A model generated the notes under the pieces. That model was given only the letters and a program-made list of their open reading frames with translations. It was not told the DNA's origin and ran no database searches. Made by a program: the position numbers and the translations under genes. From assembly GCF_002556635.1 (NCBI RefSeq), contig NZ_MWMO01000001.1, positions 248,001 to 312,000 on the forward strand: DNA of 64,000 bases, in the 5' to 3' direction. Origin of the DNA: Novosphingobium sp. PC22D. GTDB lineage: Bacteria > Pseudomonadota > Alphaproteobacteria > Sphingomonadales > Sphingomonadaceae. Position 1 is the stretch's first letter. Each line of letters begins with the position of its first letter. Below are positions 10,505 through 20,146 of the stretch, in pieces.

Positions 10505-11034
10505 GCGATTCCCTCGCCGATCTCGCGGACAAGCAGGCGATCACCGAACTGATCCATGCCTATTGCCGCGCCGTCGACCGGCTCGACGTGCCGCTCGGCC
10601 GGTCGATCTGGCACGAGGACGGCTATGCCGACTACGGGGCCGGCTACTACCAGGGGCCGGGCCGCGACGTGATAGACCGGATCTGCCAGGATCACCTCGG
10701 CCTCGTGAGCCATTCGCATCTGGTCTCGAACATCCTCATCCGGCTCGACGGCGAGGACGCGGGCAGCGAAGCCTATGTCAATGCCAGTCTGCGGCTCATG
10801 CGCGAGGGCGCTCACCATCAGATCGGCGTTCGGGCGCGCTATTGCGACCGCTGGCAGAAGCGCGGGGATCGCTGGGGCCTGCTTCACCGCGTCGTCGTTT
10901 TCGACCATCAGGAGATCCGCGAGGTCCGGCCGATGCCGGGCCACGGGCTGCCCGCCGCGCGCGACCGCTCCGATCCGTCGTACCGCGTGCTCGCGGGCGG
11001 CAGGCCCGAGCACAACGAGATGGAGACACGATGA
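10501..11034 (+). CDS. SnoaL-like (NTF2 superfamily) protein, first tandem copy
   Basis: The 177-aa protein has the SnoaL_4-type N-terminal helix and YCRAVDRLD motif (about residues 20-28), then HEDGYADYG and a conserved SHSHLVSN segment. The family forms a cone-shaped NTF2 fold used by cyclases, dehydratases such as scytalone dehydratase and BaiE, and ring-hydroxylase small subunits. GTG 10501 was chosen because AGGGGA precedes it and it aligns with the paralogue's start; an ATG at 10453 is the longer alternative. Its TGA overlaps the ATG of the next gene. The protein is clearly a duplicate of that neighbour. Function probably a dehydratase or isomerase on a ring or enone intermediate. Confidence 0.75.
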   Translation: MSDSLADLADKQAITELIHAYCRAVDRLDVPLGRSIWHEDGYADYGAGYYQGPGRDVIDRICQDHLGLVSHSHLVSNILIRLDGEDAGSEAYVNASLRLMREGAHHQIGVRARYCDRWQKRGDRWGLLHRVVVFDHQEIREVRPMPGHGLPAARDRSDPSYRVLAGGRPEHNEMETR

Positions 11035-11522
11035 CCGACGACACCGCCGACAGACTGGCAATCATGGACAAGATGCACCGCTACTGCCGCGCCGTCGACC
11101 GGCTCGACGTGGCGCAGGGCTATGCCGTGTTCCACGAGGACAGCACGACTGATTTCGGCGCGGCCTACAAGGGAACGGGCCACGGCTGGATCGACTACAT
11201 CTGCAAGCGCCACCGCGACTTTCTGCACCACTCGCACCAGGTGACGAACGCGATCATCGAGATCGACGGAGACCGCGCTGGCAGCGAATCCTACGTCTTC
11301 GCCACCCTGCGCGAGCGGATTGAGGACAAGGTCGTCCAGCGCCAGTTCTGGGCCCGCTACGTCGACACCTGGTCGAAGCGCGACGGCGACTGGGCGATCG
11401 ACGCGCGCGAATGCGTGATCGATTTCGACAGCCAGGGCGTCGTCACACCGATGGCGCAGCACGATCGCGCGGCGCGCGACAATTCCGACCCATCCTACTC
11501 GGTCCTGAAGGAAATCTCATGA
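11031..11522 (+). CDS. SnoaL-like (NTF2 superfamily) protein, second tandem copy
   Basis: This 163-aa protein shares the same motifs in the same order as the gene before it (MHRYCRAVDRLDV, HEDSTTDFG, HHSHQVTNAIIEIDGD). The tandem pair therefore arose by duplication. The ATG at 11031 overlaps the previous stop (ATGA), and its own TGA overlaps the ATG of the LLM flavoprotein, so three enzymes are likely made from one message in fixed proportion. Catalysis is inferred from the NTF2 fold family: dehydration or double-bond shift is most likely. Whether the two copies form a heteromer is unknown. Confidence 0.78.
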   Translation: MTDDTADRLAIMDKMHRYCRAVDRLDVAQGYAVFHEDSTTDFGAAYKGTGHGWIDYICKRHRDFLHHSHQVTNAIIEIDGDRAGSESYVFATLRERIEDKVVQRQFWARYVDTWSKRDGDWAIDARECVIDFDSQGVVTPMAQHDRAARDNSDPSYSVLKEIS

Positions 11523-12523
11523 GCGACAACCGTATCACCGTCTCCTTCGACATGCGTTCGCCCGACTGGGCGACGCCGACGCACGAGCTTTACGGCGCCG
11601 CGATCGAGATGGCCGCCTTCGCCGACCGGATCGGCCTCGATGCCATCAACCTGATGCAGCATCACGGCTCCGATGACGGCTACCTGCCGCAGCCCTTCAC
11701 GCTGGCGGGGGGCATGGCCGCGGTCACCAAGCGCATCCGCTTCATGCTCGGCGCGGTGATCCTGCCGCTGCACGATCCGGTCGAGCTGGCCGAGCACATC
11801 GCGGTGGTCGACAACATGTCGAACGGGCGGCTGAGCGTGATCTTCGGCGCGGGCTACGTGCCGTTCGAGTTCGAAATGTTCGGCAAGTCGCTCAAGGACC
11901 GCGCGAAGCTGATGGACGCGGGGCTCGAGATCATCCTGCGGGCGCTCAAGGGCGAGAAATTCGAGTTCGAAGGGCGGCCGATCTACGTGCGCCCGCTGCC
12001 GGTGCAGGAGCCCGAGAACATCATCATGGTCGGTGGCGGCGTTCCCGCCTCGGCGAAGCGCGCGGCGCGCTTCGGCGTCGGCTTCGGGCCGATGAAGCCG
12101 GGTCTCACCGAGCTATACCTCGCCGAATGCGAGCGCCTCGGCCACACGCCGCGCGCGCATTACGATCCGCAGCCCGGCATGCCGCTCGCGATCCACTTGT
12201 GCGAGGACCCGGAAGCCGGCTGGGAGGCGATCGCGCCGCACGCGGTGCATGTCGTCAGCGAGTACGCCAAGTGGGCCGAGCAGGAGGGCGACGCCTCGAA
12301 CTCGCCCTTCAAGGGCCTCGACGATCCGGCGATTCTCAAGCAGGCGGGGCTGTTCGCCGCCTGGACGCCCGACCAGCTCGTCGAGCGCGTCGCCACCGCG
12401 CCGCCGGGCGCCAACGTCGGCCTTCAGCCCCTGCTCGGCGGTCTCTCGCCAGAGGAGGGCTGGAAGAGCCTCAAGCTGCTCGAAGCCACGCTGCCGCGCT
12501 TGCGTGAGGCGGTGGCGGCCTAG
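11519..12523 (+). CDS. LLM class flavin-dependent oxidoreductase
   Basis: The 334-aa protein has the luciferase-like TIM-barrel pattern: INLMQHHGSDDGYLPQP near residues 43-59, then a strand giving FMLGAVILPLHDPVELAEHIAVVDNMSNGR, then LSVIFGAGY. It has the C-terminal GFGPMKPG segment of the F420/FMN LLM family. In an alphaproteobacterium reduced FMN or a related flavin is the likely cofactor. Such enzymes act as monooxygenases or dehydrogenases on acyl-CoA or ketone intermediates. ATG 11519 overlaps the preceding stop (ATGA). It ends the operon that begins with the oxidoreductase at 6836; a convergent SDR gene follows after 53 bp. Confidence 0.85.
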   Translation: MSDNRITVSFDMRSPDWATPTHELYGAAIEMAAFADRIGLDAINLMQHHGSDDGYLPQPFTLAGGMAAVTKRIRFMLGAVILPLHDPVELAEHIAVVDNMSNGRLSVIFGAGYVPFEFEMFGKSLKDRAKLMDAGLEIILRALKGEKFEFEGRPIYVRPLPVQEPENIIMVGGGVPASAKRAARFGVGFGPMKPGLTELYLAECERLGHTPRAHYDPQPGMPLAIHLCEDPEAGWEAIAPHAVHVVSEYAKWAEQEGDASNSPFKGLDDPAILKQAGLFAAWTPDQLVERVATAPPGANVGLQPLLGGLSPEEGWKSLKLLEATLPRLREAVAA

Positions 12524-12551
12524 CCTTGCGGTGATCCGCAGGTGCGGGAAG

Positions 12552-12577
12552 GCGCAGGACCATGCCGGGTCTTGCGC
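12552..12577. terminator. Hairpin between convergent LLM and SDR genes
   Basis: A 10-bp stem (GCGCAGGACC / GGTCTTGCGC, one G-T pair) with a 6-base loop spans 12552-12577, reaching the stop codon of the minus-strand SDR. There is no clear T-run on either side, so it is a weak candidate for a two-way terminator. Confidence 0.35.
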
Positions 12578-13338
12578 TATCCCGCCGTCGTGCCCGCGTC
12601 GATGCTGATGCAGGCGCCGTGGTAGCCGCGCGCCGCGGGGCTGGCGAGGAAGGCGACGCAATCGGCGACATCCTCGATCTCGTTCATCCCTCGCGCGCTG
12701 CCGATGCGGCCGATCAGGTCCTGGTCGCATCCCTCGAGCGCGGCCATGCCCGCGACCATGCCGGTCATCATCCCGCCCGGCGCGACGGCGTTGATCCGGA
12801 TGGGCTCTTTGGCGAACTCCATCGCCAGCGCCTTCGTCATGTTGGTGAGCGCGGCCTTCGTGGCGCAATAGGCGGCGAAGTAGGCCTGTCCCTTGAAGGC
12901 CGCGCAGCTCGTGACGTTGACCACCGCGCCTTCGGCTTCGAGCAGCGCGGGCAGCGCGGCGCGGATCAGGAAGAACGGGGCTTCGAGGTTGACCTTCATC
13001 GTCAGGTCCCAGGCCGCTTCGTCGTAGTCCGGGGTTCGCCCCGGCTTCATCACCCCGGCGACGTTGCACAGCGCATCGAGCCGCCCGAACTCGCCGAGCG
13101 CGCGTTCCACCGCTTGCGCGCAGTTCGGCCGGTCCGCCAGATCGAGCGGCAGTTCGAGCGCGGCGCGCCCCATGGCCCGCACGGCCTCGGCGGTGCGCGC
13201 CAGACCCTCCGCGTCACGGTCGACCAGCGCGAGGTCCGCGCCAGCGCCGGCCAGCTTGAGCGCGCTTGCCGCGCCAAGGCCGGCCGCCGCTCCCGTCACC
13301 AACGCCACCTTGCCGCCCATGTTCGCGCTTGCCTGCAT
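12577..13338 (-). CDS. SDR family oxidoreductase
   Basis: The 253-aa protein is a classical short-chain dehydrogenase. It has TGAAAGLGAASA for the nucleotide-binding TGxxxGxG loop, CNVAGV in the NAG position, an SCAAF serine region, and YCATK as the YxxxK catalytic pair. The chosen start at ATG 13338 has GAGGAGAG upstream; an ATG at 13320 (MGGKVALVTG) is also reasonable. It is on the same strand as the LysR gene and begins 32 bp after that gene ends, so it is probably cotranscribed with it. Likely reaction: NAD(P)-linked oxidation of a hydroxyl on a pathway intermediate; the substrate cannot be read from sequence. Confidence 0.85.
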   Translation of the reverse strand: MQASANMGGKVALVTGAAAGLGAASALKLAGAGADLALVDRDAEGLARTAEAVRAMGRAALELPLDLADRPNCAQAVERALGEFGRLDALCNVAGVMKPGRTPDYDEAAWDLTMKVNLEAPFFLIRAALPALLEAEGAVVNVTSCAAFKGQAYFAAYCATKAALTNMTKALAMEFAKEPIRINAVAPGGMMTGMVAGMAALEGCDQDLIGRIGSARGMNEIEDVADCVAFLASPAARGYHGACISIDAGTTAG

Positions 13339-13370
13339 CGCTTCTCTCCTCACCCTCTCCAGGGCAGCGA

Positions 13371-14243
13371 TCATGCCGCCTGGTAATGCTCCCGGACAAG
13401 CGCGACGAAGGGGCTCGAGAGCGCCTGGGCGATATGCGCCTCGCTCGCGTGGAGCAGGCCGAGGCTGCGTTCGAGATCGAAGTCGCGCACGGGCACCATG
13501 GCGAGGCCCGGCCCGGCGAAGCACTCGGGCATCATCCCTACCCCTGCGCCGCTTCGCACCACCGCGAGCACGCGCTCGTCGCTGGTGGTCTTGAGCACGA
13601 AGCGTGGCCGCACCCCGCGCGCGACGAAGAAGCGGTTGATCTCGGGCAGCGCCTCGCAATGGCGGCGCAGCGCCATGCGGTCACGCGCGAGCTGCTCGGC
13701 CATGACCGCCTCCTCGCCCGCGAGCGGGTGGTCGGCGGGCAGCACCATCATGTAGCGTTCGCGCGCCAGTTCCTCGGGGGCGAAGCGCGCCTGATGTGGC
13801 CGGATCACCGTCCAGGCGAGGTCGAGCCGCCCGCGTTCGAGCCGCTCGGCGATGTCGCGCTCGGAGCCGTCGATCATTTCGAGCGCCTCGCCCGAGCCGA
13901 GCGCGCGATGCGCGGCGAGCAGCCGTTCGACCAGCGCCGAGGGGATCGTGCCGAGCACCCCGATCCGCAGCAGGGTGGGGTCGGTCACTTCGCCCAGCTC
14001 GACCAGCGCATGCTCGTATTCGGCGGCGATGCGCCGCGCGCGCACCAGGAAGCGGCTTCCCGCGGGCGTCAGCGCCACGCCCTGCCGCGTGCGGTCGAAC
14101 AGCCGCGCGCCCAGTTCGCGCTCCAGCTTGGCGATCCCGGCCGAGAGCGTGGGCTGGGTCACGCTCACCCGCACGGCGGCGCGGCTGAACGTGCCGGTCT
14201 CGGCCACGGCGAGGAAATAGCGCAGCAGGTACTGGTCGATCAT
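13371..14243 (-). CDS. LysR family transcriptional regulator
   Basis: The 290-aa regulator has a canonical N-terminal winged HTH (LLRYFLAVAETGTFSRAA, then VTQPTLSAGIAKLERELG, ending LFDRTRQGVALTPAG, residues 1-63). An effector-binding domain of two periplasmic-binding-like lobes follows. It is transcribed away from the carboxylase operon with 96 bp between starts, the usual arrangement in which a LysR protein controls itself and the divergent operon. Dyads in the gap match LysR-type sites. The effector is presumably a carboxylase-pathway intermediate, by inference. Confidence 0.92.
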   Translation of the reverse strand: MIDQYLLRYFLAVAETGTFSRAAVRVSVTQPTLSAGIAKLERELGARLFDRTRQGVALTPAGSRFLVRARRIAAEYEHALVELGEVTDPTLLRIGVLGTIPSALVERLLAAHRALGSGEALEMIDGSERDIAERLERGRLDLAWTVIRPHQARFAPEELARERYMMVLPADHPLAGEEAVMAEQLARDRMALRRHCEALPEINRFFVARGVRPRFVLKTTSDERVLAVVRSGAGVGMMPECFAGPGLAMVPVRDFDLERSLGLLHASEAHIAQALSSPFVALVREHYQAA

Positions 14244-14311
14244 AGGCGTGGTCTATGGCTAACCGCCGAAACTTTCAATTTCCCCTCGCGTATGCGGCTG
14301 TCTAGATAGAC
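14241..14311. promoter_or_regulatory. Candidate LysR-type operator region between LysR and carboxylase genes
   Basis: Two dyads occur. CATAG-N7-CTATG at 14241-14257 overlaps the LysR start codon and fits the T-N11-A type of LysR box. GTCTA-GA-TAGAC at 14300-14311 lies 29-40 bp before the carboxylase start. One site for autoregulation and one near the target promoter is the common layout. Confidence 0.45.
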
Positions 14312-14339
14312 GCGACAAATCCAGCGGAGAGGAAGAGGC

Positions 14340-15941
14340 ATGAGCGCGCCCGTGCTCCAGACCAGTATCCAGCCAGACAGCCCCGAGGCGCAGGCCCGCG
14401 CGGCGCACAACCGCGCGCTCGCCGAAGAACTGCGCCAGCGTGTTGCCGAAGCCGCGCTCGGCGGTCCCGCCAAGTCGCGCGAGCGCCACGTCAGCCGGGG
14501 CAAGCTGCTGCCGCGCGAGCGGGTCGAGCGGCTGGTCGATCCCGGCTCGCCGCTGCTCGAACTGGGCCAGCTCGCCGCGAACGGCCTTTACGGCGAGGAC
14601 ATTCCCGGCGCGGGCCTCATCACCGCGATCGGCGAAGTCTCGGGCCGGCCCTGCATGATCGTGTGCAACGACGCGACGGTGAAGGGCGGAACCTATTACC
14701 CGATGACCGTCAAGAAGCACGTGCGCGCGCAGGAGATCGCGGCCGAGAACAACCTGCCGTGCATCTACCTCGTCGACAGCGGCGGCGCGAACCTGCCGCA
14801 CCAGGCCGAGGTCTTTCCCGACCGCGATCACTTCGGGCGGATCTTCTTCAACCAGGCGAACATGAGCGCCAAGGGCATTCCTCAGGTCGCCTGCGTCATG
14901 GGAAGCTGCACCGCGGGCGGCGCCTATGTGCCCGCCATGTCGGACGAGACGGTGATCGTGAAGGAGCAGGGCACGATCTTCCTCGCCGGGCCGCCGCTGG
15001 TCCAGGCCGCGACCGGCGAAGTGATCTCCGCCGAAGACCTGGGCGGCGGCGAACTGCACAGCCGCAAGTCCGGCGTGACCGACCATCTCGCGGAGGACGA
15101 TCCGCACGCGCTCACCATCGTGCGCGACATCGTCAGCCATCTTGGTCCGCGTCACGATCCCGGGCTCGACCTGCGCGAGAGTCGCCCGCCCAGGTACGAC
15201 CCGGAAGAGCTCTATTCGATCATCCCGGAAGACGTGCGCGCGCCCTATGACGTGCACGAGGTGATCGCACGGATCGTCGACGGCAGCGAGTTTCACGAGT
15301 TCAAGGCACTCTACGGCAATACGCTGGTCTGCGGTTTCGCGCATATCCACGGCCAGCCCGTGGCGATCCTCGCCAACAATGGCGTGCTGTTCTCCGAATC
15401 CGCGCAGAAGGGCGCACACTTCATCGAACTGGCCTGCCAGCGCCGCATCCCGCTGCTGTTCCTGCAGAACATTTCCGGGTTCATGGTCGGCGGCAAGTAC
15501 GAGGCCGAGGGCATCGCCAAGCACGGCGCCAAGCTGGTGACGGCGGTGGCGACGGCCACGGTGCCCAAGATCACCGTGCTGATCGGCGGCAGCTTCGGCG
15601 CGGGCAACTACGGCATGTGCGGGCGCGCCTATGCCCCGCGCTTCCTGTTCACCTGGCCCAACGCGCGGATCTCGGTGATGGGCGGCGAGCAGGCCGCGAG
15701 CGTGCTCGCCACCGTCCACCGCGACGCCGACAAGTGGGACGAGCGCGAGGCCGAGGCGTTCAAGGCACCGATCCGCCAGAAATACGAGGACGAGGGCAAC
15801 CCCTACTACGCCACCGCGCGGCTGTGGGACGACGGCGTGATCGACCCGGCGCAGACCCGCGACGTGCTGGGCCTCGCGCTCGCCGCCTGTCTCGAAGCGC
15901 CGATACCGGAGGCACCCCGCTTCGGGGTGTTCCGGATGTAA
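14340..15941 (+). CDS. Acyl-CoA carboxylase, carboxyltransferase (beta) subunit, methylcrotonyl/geranyl-CoA type
   Basis: At 533 aa it is full length for this family. It contains two crotonase-like halves. [19 protein letters not shown] and [13 protein letters not shown] mark the biotin-binding half, with [15 protein letters not shown] after them. NISGFMVG and [16 protein letters not shown] mark the CoA-binding half. These motifs are those of methylcrotonyl-CoA and geranyl-CoA carboxylases rather than propionyl-CoA carboxylases. The enzyme moves the carboxyl group from carboxybiotin to the gamma carbon of a beta-methyl enoyl-CoA. Its partner is the biotin carboxylase subunit at 16336. Unusually, a foreign-looking gene lies between the two subunits. 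Confidence 0.9.
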   Translation: MSAPVLQTSIQPDSPEAQARAAHNRALAEELRQRVAEAALGGPAKSRERHVSRGKLLPRERVERLVDPGSPLLELGQLAANGLYGEDIPGAGLITAIGEVSGRPCMIVCNDATVKGGTYYPMTVKKHVRAQEIAAENNLPCIYLVDSGGANLPHQAEVFPDRDHFGRIFFNQANMSAKGIPQVACVMGSCTAGGAYVPAMSDETVIVKEQGTIFLAGPPLVQAATGEVISAEDLGGGELHSRKSGVTDHLAEDDPHALTIVRDIVSHLGPRHDPGLDLRESRPPRYDPEELYSIIPEDVRAPYDVHEVIARIVDGSEFHEFKALYGNTLVCGFAHIHGQPVAILANNGVLFSESAQKGAHFIELACQRRIPLLFLQNISGFMVGGKYEAEGIAKHGAKLVTAVATATVPKITVLIGGSFGAGNYGMCGRAYAPRFLFTWPNARISVMGGEQAASVLATVHRDADKWDEREAEAFKAPIRQKYEDEGNPYYATARLWDDGVIDPAQTRDVLGLALAACLEAPIPEAPRFGVFRM

Positions 15942-15943
15942 AT

Positions 15944-16335
15944 ATGCGAACAGTATATCAAGAAGATGAGTTTGGGTGTGGTATTGCGTGCATCGCCATG
16001 TTCTCCGGACTTACATATCATGCTGCAAAGAAAATAGTTGCAGGTATCGAGGGCTTGTACGATGAAAGCAGTGGCATTGATTATGAACCAATGTTTGATT
16101 TCCTCAGAATTAGAGGATTTATGGTCAGTAAAAAATTCGCATTAAACTTGGAAAACCCGATTACACGTGTATCTGGAAATGCAATTGTTGATGGCTTCAC
16201 GCTTGGAACGAGAGGGTCAATCAGGCGAAATTCAGAAAGAAGTCATTGGGTGGTTTGGGATGCCGAATCTCAAGTGATCCGAGATCCGGCTGGATATACG
16301 AGGCCATTTCTTGCCACCAAGTGTTGGAAGGTGTC

Positions 16336-16339
<4 letters not shown>
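15944..16339 (+). CDS. Stand-alone C39-like cysteine peptidase domain protein, AT-rich
   Basis: The 131-aa protein matches the peptidase C39 fold signature: Q6-EDEFG-C12-G corresponds to the Q-x5-C-G oxyanion/nucleophile motif (DCG in most members, GCG here), H101 is in SHWVVWD, and D114 is in RDPAGY. No ABC transporter domain, signal peptide or membrane helix is present. C39 domains normally cut double-glycine leaders or occur in processing enzymes. A hand count gives about 43 percent GC, far below the flanks. It starts 2 bp after the carboxyltransferase stop and overlaps the biotin carboxylase ATG by 4 bp (ATGA), and the GGAAGG ribosome site for that gene lies inside it. It looks like a recent insertion; target and role unknown. 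Confidence 0.72.
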
Positions 16340-18173
<1,834 letters not shown>

Positions 18174-18174
<1 letters not shown>

Positions 18175-18626
18175 TGCCCGGACGCTTTTTCGACGAATGG
18201 CAGGTCGGCGACAAGCTGACCCACCAGCCGAGCCGTACCGTCACCGAGACCGACAACCTCATGTTCAGCGCGATGACGCACAACATGCAGCCGCTGCATC
18301 TCGATGCCGAGACCGCGAAGGCGAGCGAGTTCGGCCAGATCCTGGTCAATTCGACCTTCACCTTCAGCCTCGCGGTGGGGCTCTCGATCGCGGACACGAC
18401 GGTGGGCACGCTCGTCGCCAATCTCGGCTTCGACAAGGTGATCACCCCCAAGCCGACCTTCCTCGGCGACACGCTGACCTGCCACAGCGAAGTGATCGAG
18501 ATGCGCGAAAGCAAGTCGCGTCCGACACAGGGCATCGTCGTGTTCAAGCACGAGTTGACCAATCAGCGCGGCGAGGTCGCGCTATCGATGCTGCGCACGG
18601 TGCTGCTGAAAAAGAAGCCTGCCTGA
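18174..18626 (+). CDS. MaoC family (R-specific hydratase-like) dehydratase
   Basis: The 150-aa protein is a single hotdog domain with the MaoC hydratase-2 pattern. THNMQPLHLDAE (about residues 38-49) sits where (D/N)xNPxHxD is usually found, followed by the long hotdog helix and a strand giving FLGDTLTCHSEVIEMRESKSR. It starts within the stop of the biotin carboxylase gene (TAATG), so it is part of the carboxylase operon. The probable role is hydration of an enoyl-CoA formed by the carboxylase. The catalytic Asp is replaced by Asn/Met in the motif, so the exact chemistry is uncertain. It acts in the cytoplasm. Confidence 0.82.
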
Positions 18627-18694
18627 TCGCGCTTGCCTTGGCCGCCACGCGCATACCAGTGTGGCCGCGATGACAGTCGGGAGGGAGAGGACCG

Positions 18695-19213
18695 ATGAAC
18701 GATCTCATGGCGGCGGAATTCGCCATCCGCCAGTTGCAGGCGCGCTACGCCGATGCGCTCTGGCGCAAGGACGCGGATAGCTTCGCGGCGCTGTTCACGC
18801 GGGACGGCGAGTGGAAGGTCGCGGGCATGCACCTCAAGGGCCGCGAGGAGATCCGCGAGACCTTCGCGCGGTTCATGCTGCAGATCGACCGGGTGCTGAT
18901 GACGTTCCGGACGCCGATCGTCGATATCGTCGACGGCGTGATCACGAGCCGGACCTACGTGACCGAGCAGAACAAGTTCGCTGACGGCGCAACGGCTTCG
19001 ACGCTGGGCATCTACTACGAGCGCTTCGTTGAGGAAGCGGGCGCTCTGCGCTTCGCGTTCCGGCACTGGAACCTGCACTACATCGGGCCGGCGGACCTTT
19101 CGCGCAAGTTCTACGAGGTTCGCGAATACGGTGCGCCGCCGGGCTTTCCCGGACCCGACGATCCGACCACGGTGCGCACAGATTTCCTGTTCGCGGGCTC
19201 GGCCGCGCCGTAG
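18695..19213 (+). CDS. SnoaL-like (NTF2 superfamily) protein, third copy
   Basis: The 172-aa protein has the NTF2-type N-terminal helix (IRQLQARYADALWRKDADSF) followed by ALFTRDGEWKVAG and a conserved REEIRETF helix, as in SnoaL_4 proteins. It is more distant from the tandem pair at 10.5-11.5 kb than they are from each other. ATG 18695 has GGGAGGGAGAGG upstream. It is the last gene of the carboxylase operon, 68 bp after MaoC, and ends 7 bp before the convergent IclR gene's stop. Likely a small enzyme (isomerase, dehydratase or hydroxylase partner); substrate unknown. Confidence 0.75.
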   Translation: MNDLMAAEFAIRQLQARYADALWRKDADSFAALFTRDGEWKVAGMHLKGREEIRETFARFMLQIDRVLMTFRTPIVDIVDGVITSRTYVTEQNKFADGATASTLGIYYERFVEEAGALRFAFRHWNLHYIGPADLSRKFYEVREYGAPPGFPGPDDPTTVRTDFLFAGSAAP

Positions 19214-19220
19214 GGCGCTG

Positions 19221-20000
19221 TCAGCCCGATAGCTGGTCCGACAAGCTGCGCGCCGAATCGCGCAGGGCGTGCTTGAGCCGGGGCAGCGCCTCGCCGCGCA
19301 GCGCGCTGCCGATGCCGATCGCGACGAGCGCGTGGCTCGGCCTCGCCGACTTGGTCCAGACCGGCGCAGCGGCGACCGTCACTCCCGCGATGTAGTGTCC
19401 GGCATCGATGGCGATACCTTCCTCGCGTGCCTGGTCGACCTGGCGGCGCCATTCCTCCCAGCTCGGCGGCTCGTCCCAGCGCAGCACGTCGAAGCGCGGG
19501 CGCAGCTCGGCATCGGAGTAGTTGCCGAACGCGGCGATGCAGCGCCCCGTGGCCGAGACCAGCGCGGGAAAGCGGCTGCCGACCTGGGTCGAAAGCTGGA
19601 AGCTCTGGCTTGACTGCGACATGGCCACGACGATGATGTGACCGAGCCCCATGAGCTTCACGGCGAGCGTGGTGAGACCGTACTCCCCGCTCAGCCGGTC
19701 GAGCACGGGCTGCGCGAGATCGTGGAACTTGTCGCGCCGCAGCCAGTGCCGCGCGAGCGTGAGCACCCCGGCATCGAGCGCGTAGCGCTTCGTATCGGGG
19801 TCGAAGGCGACCAGTTCCTCGATCACCAGCGCGCGTAGCACGTAAAGGCAGGTGCTCGGAACCATATCGAGTTCGCGGGCGATCGCCTGGACGCCCATCG
19901 CGGTGCCGCGCTTGCCGAGCAGCCGCAGCACCGCGGCGGCGCGCGCGATCGCGGGCGCCTTGCTGGCCCTGACCGTTTCGGGAAGATCGTCGGTCGCCAT
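19221..20000 (-). CDS. IclR family transcriptional regulator
   Basis: The 259-aa protein has an N-terminal HTH (APAIARAAAVLRLLGKRG, then AIARELDMVPSTCLYVLRAL) and the C-terminal effector domain typical of IclR regulators (AAFGNYSD, with IAGVTVAAAPVW near the end). Start choice: ATG 20000 with GTGAGG upstream. A TTG at 20030 would extend it by ten residues into the palindromic operator and is less likely. It faces away from the CoA-ligase operon, and the spacer holds overlapping palindromes. IclR proteins usually respond to aromatic or carboxylic acid intermediates, consistent with control of the 20.1-26.3 kb operon. Confidence 0.9.
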   Translation of the reverse strand: MATDDLPETVRASKAPAIARAAAVLRLLGKRGTAMGVQAIARELDMVPSTCLYVLRALVIEELVAFDPDTKRYALDAGVLTLARHWLRRDKFHDLAQPVLDRLSGEYGLTTLAVKLMGLGHIIVVAMSQSSQSFQLSTQVGSRFPALVSATGRCIAAFGNYSDAELRPRFDVLRWDEPPSWEEWRRQVDQAREEGIAIDAGHYIAGVTVAAAPVWTKSARPSHALVAIGIGSALRGEALPRLKHALRDSARSLSDQLSG

Positions 20001-20024
20001 CAACTGCCTCACAATCGGAGAGTC

Positions 20025-20049
20025 ATTCAATATATTGAATATTGTTCAA
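20025..20049. promoter_or_regulatory. Overlapping palindromes, probable IclR operator
   Basis: ATTCAATATATTGAAT at 20025-20040 is a perfect 16-bp palindrome. A second dyad TTGAA-N5-TTCAA (20035-20049) overlaps its right half. They lie 25-50 bp upstream of the IclR start and about 100-120 bp upstream of the CoA ligase start, in an AT-rich patch. IclR-family operators are short palindromes of this type in divergent promoters. Confidence 0.6.
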
Positions 20050-20146
20050 CATTTGCAATGTCAACGCCGATGTGCAAAAGGGCCTGCAACGAAATCAACG
20101 CGCAAGAGCGAGTCGCGCGCGGCTCGCTCCGGGACGGGAAGGGCAG

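Noticed and set aside
20001..20030. TTG start for the IclR gene at 20030
   Set aside because: It lies in the palindromic operator; ATG 20000 has a well-placed GTGAGG ribosome site.
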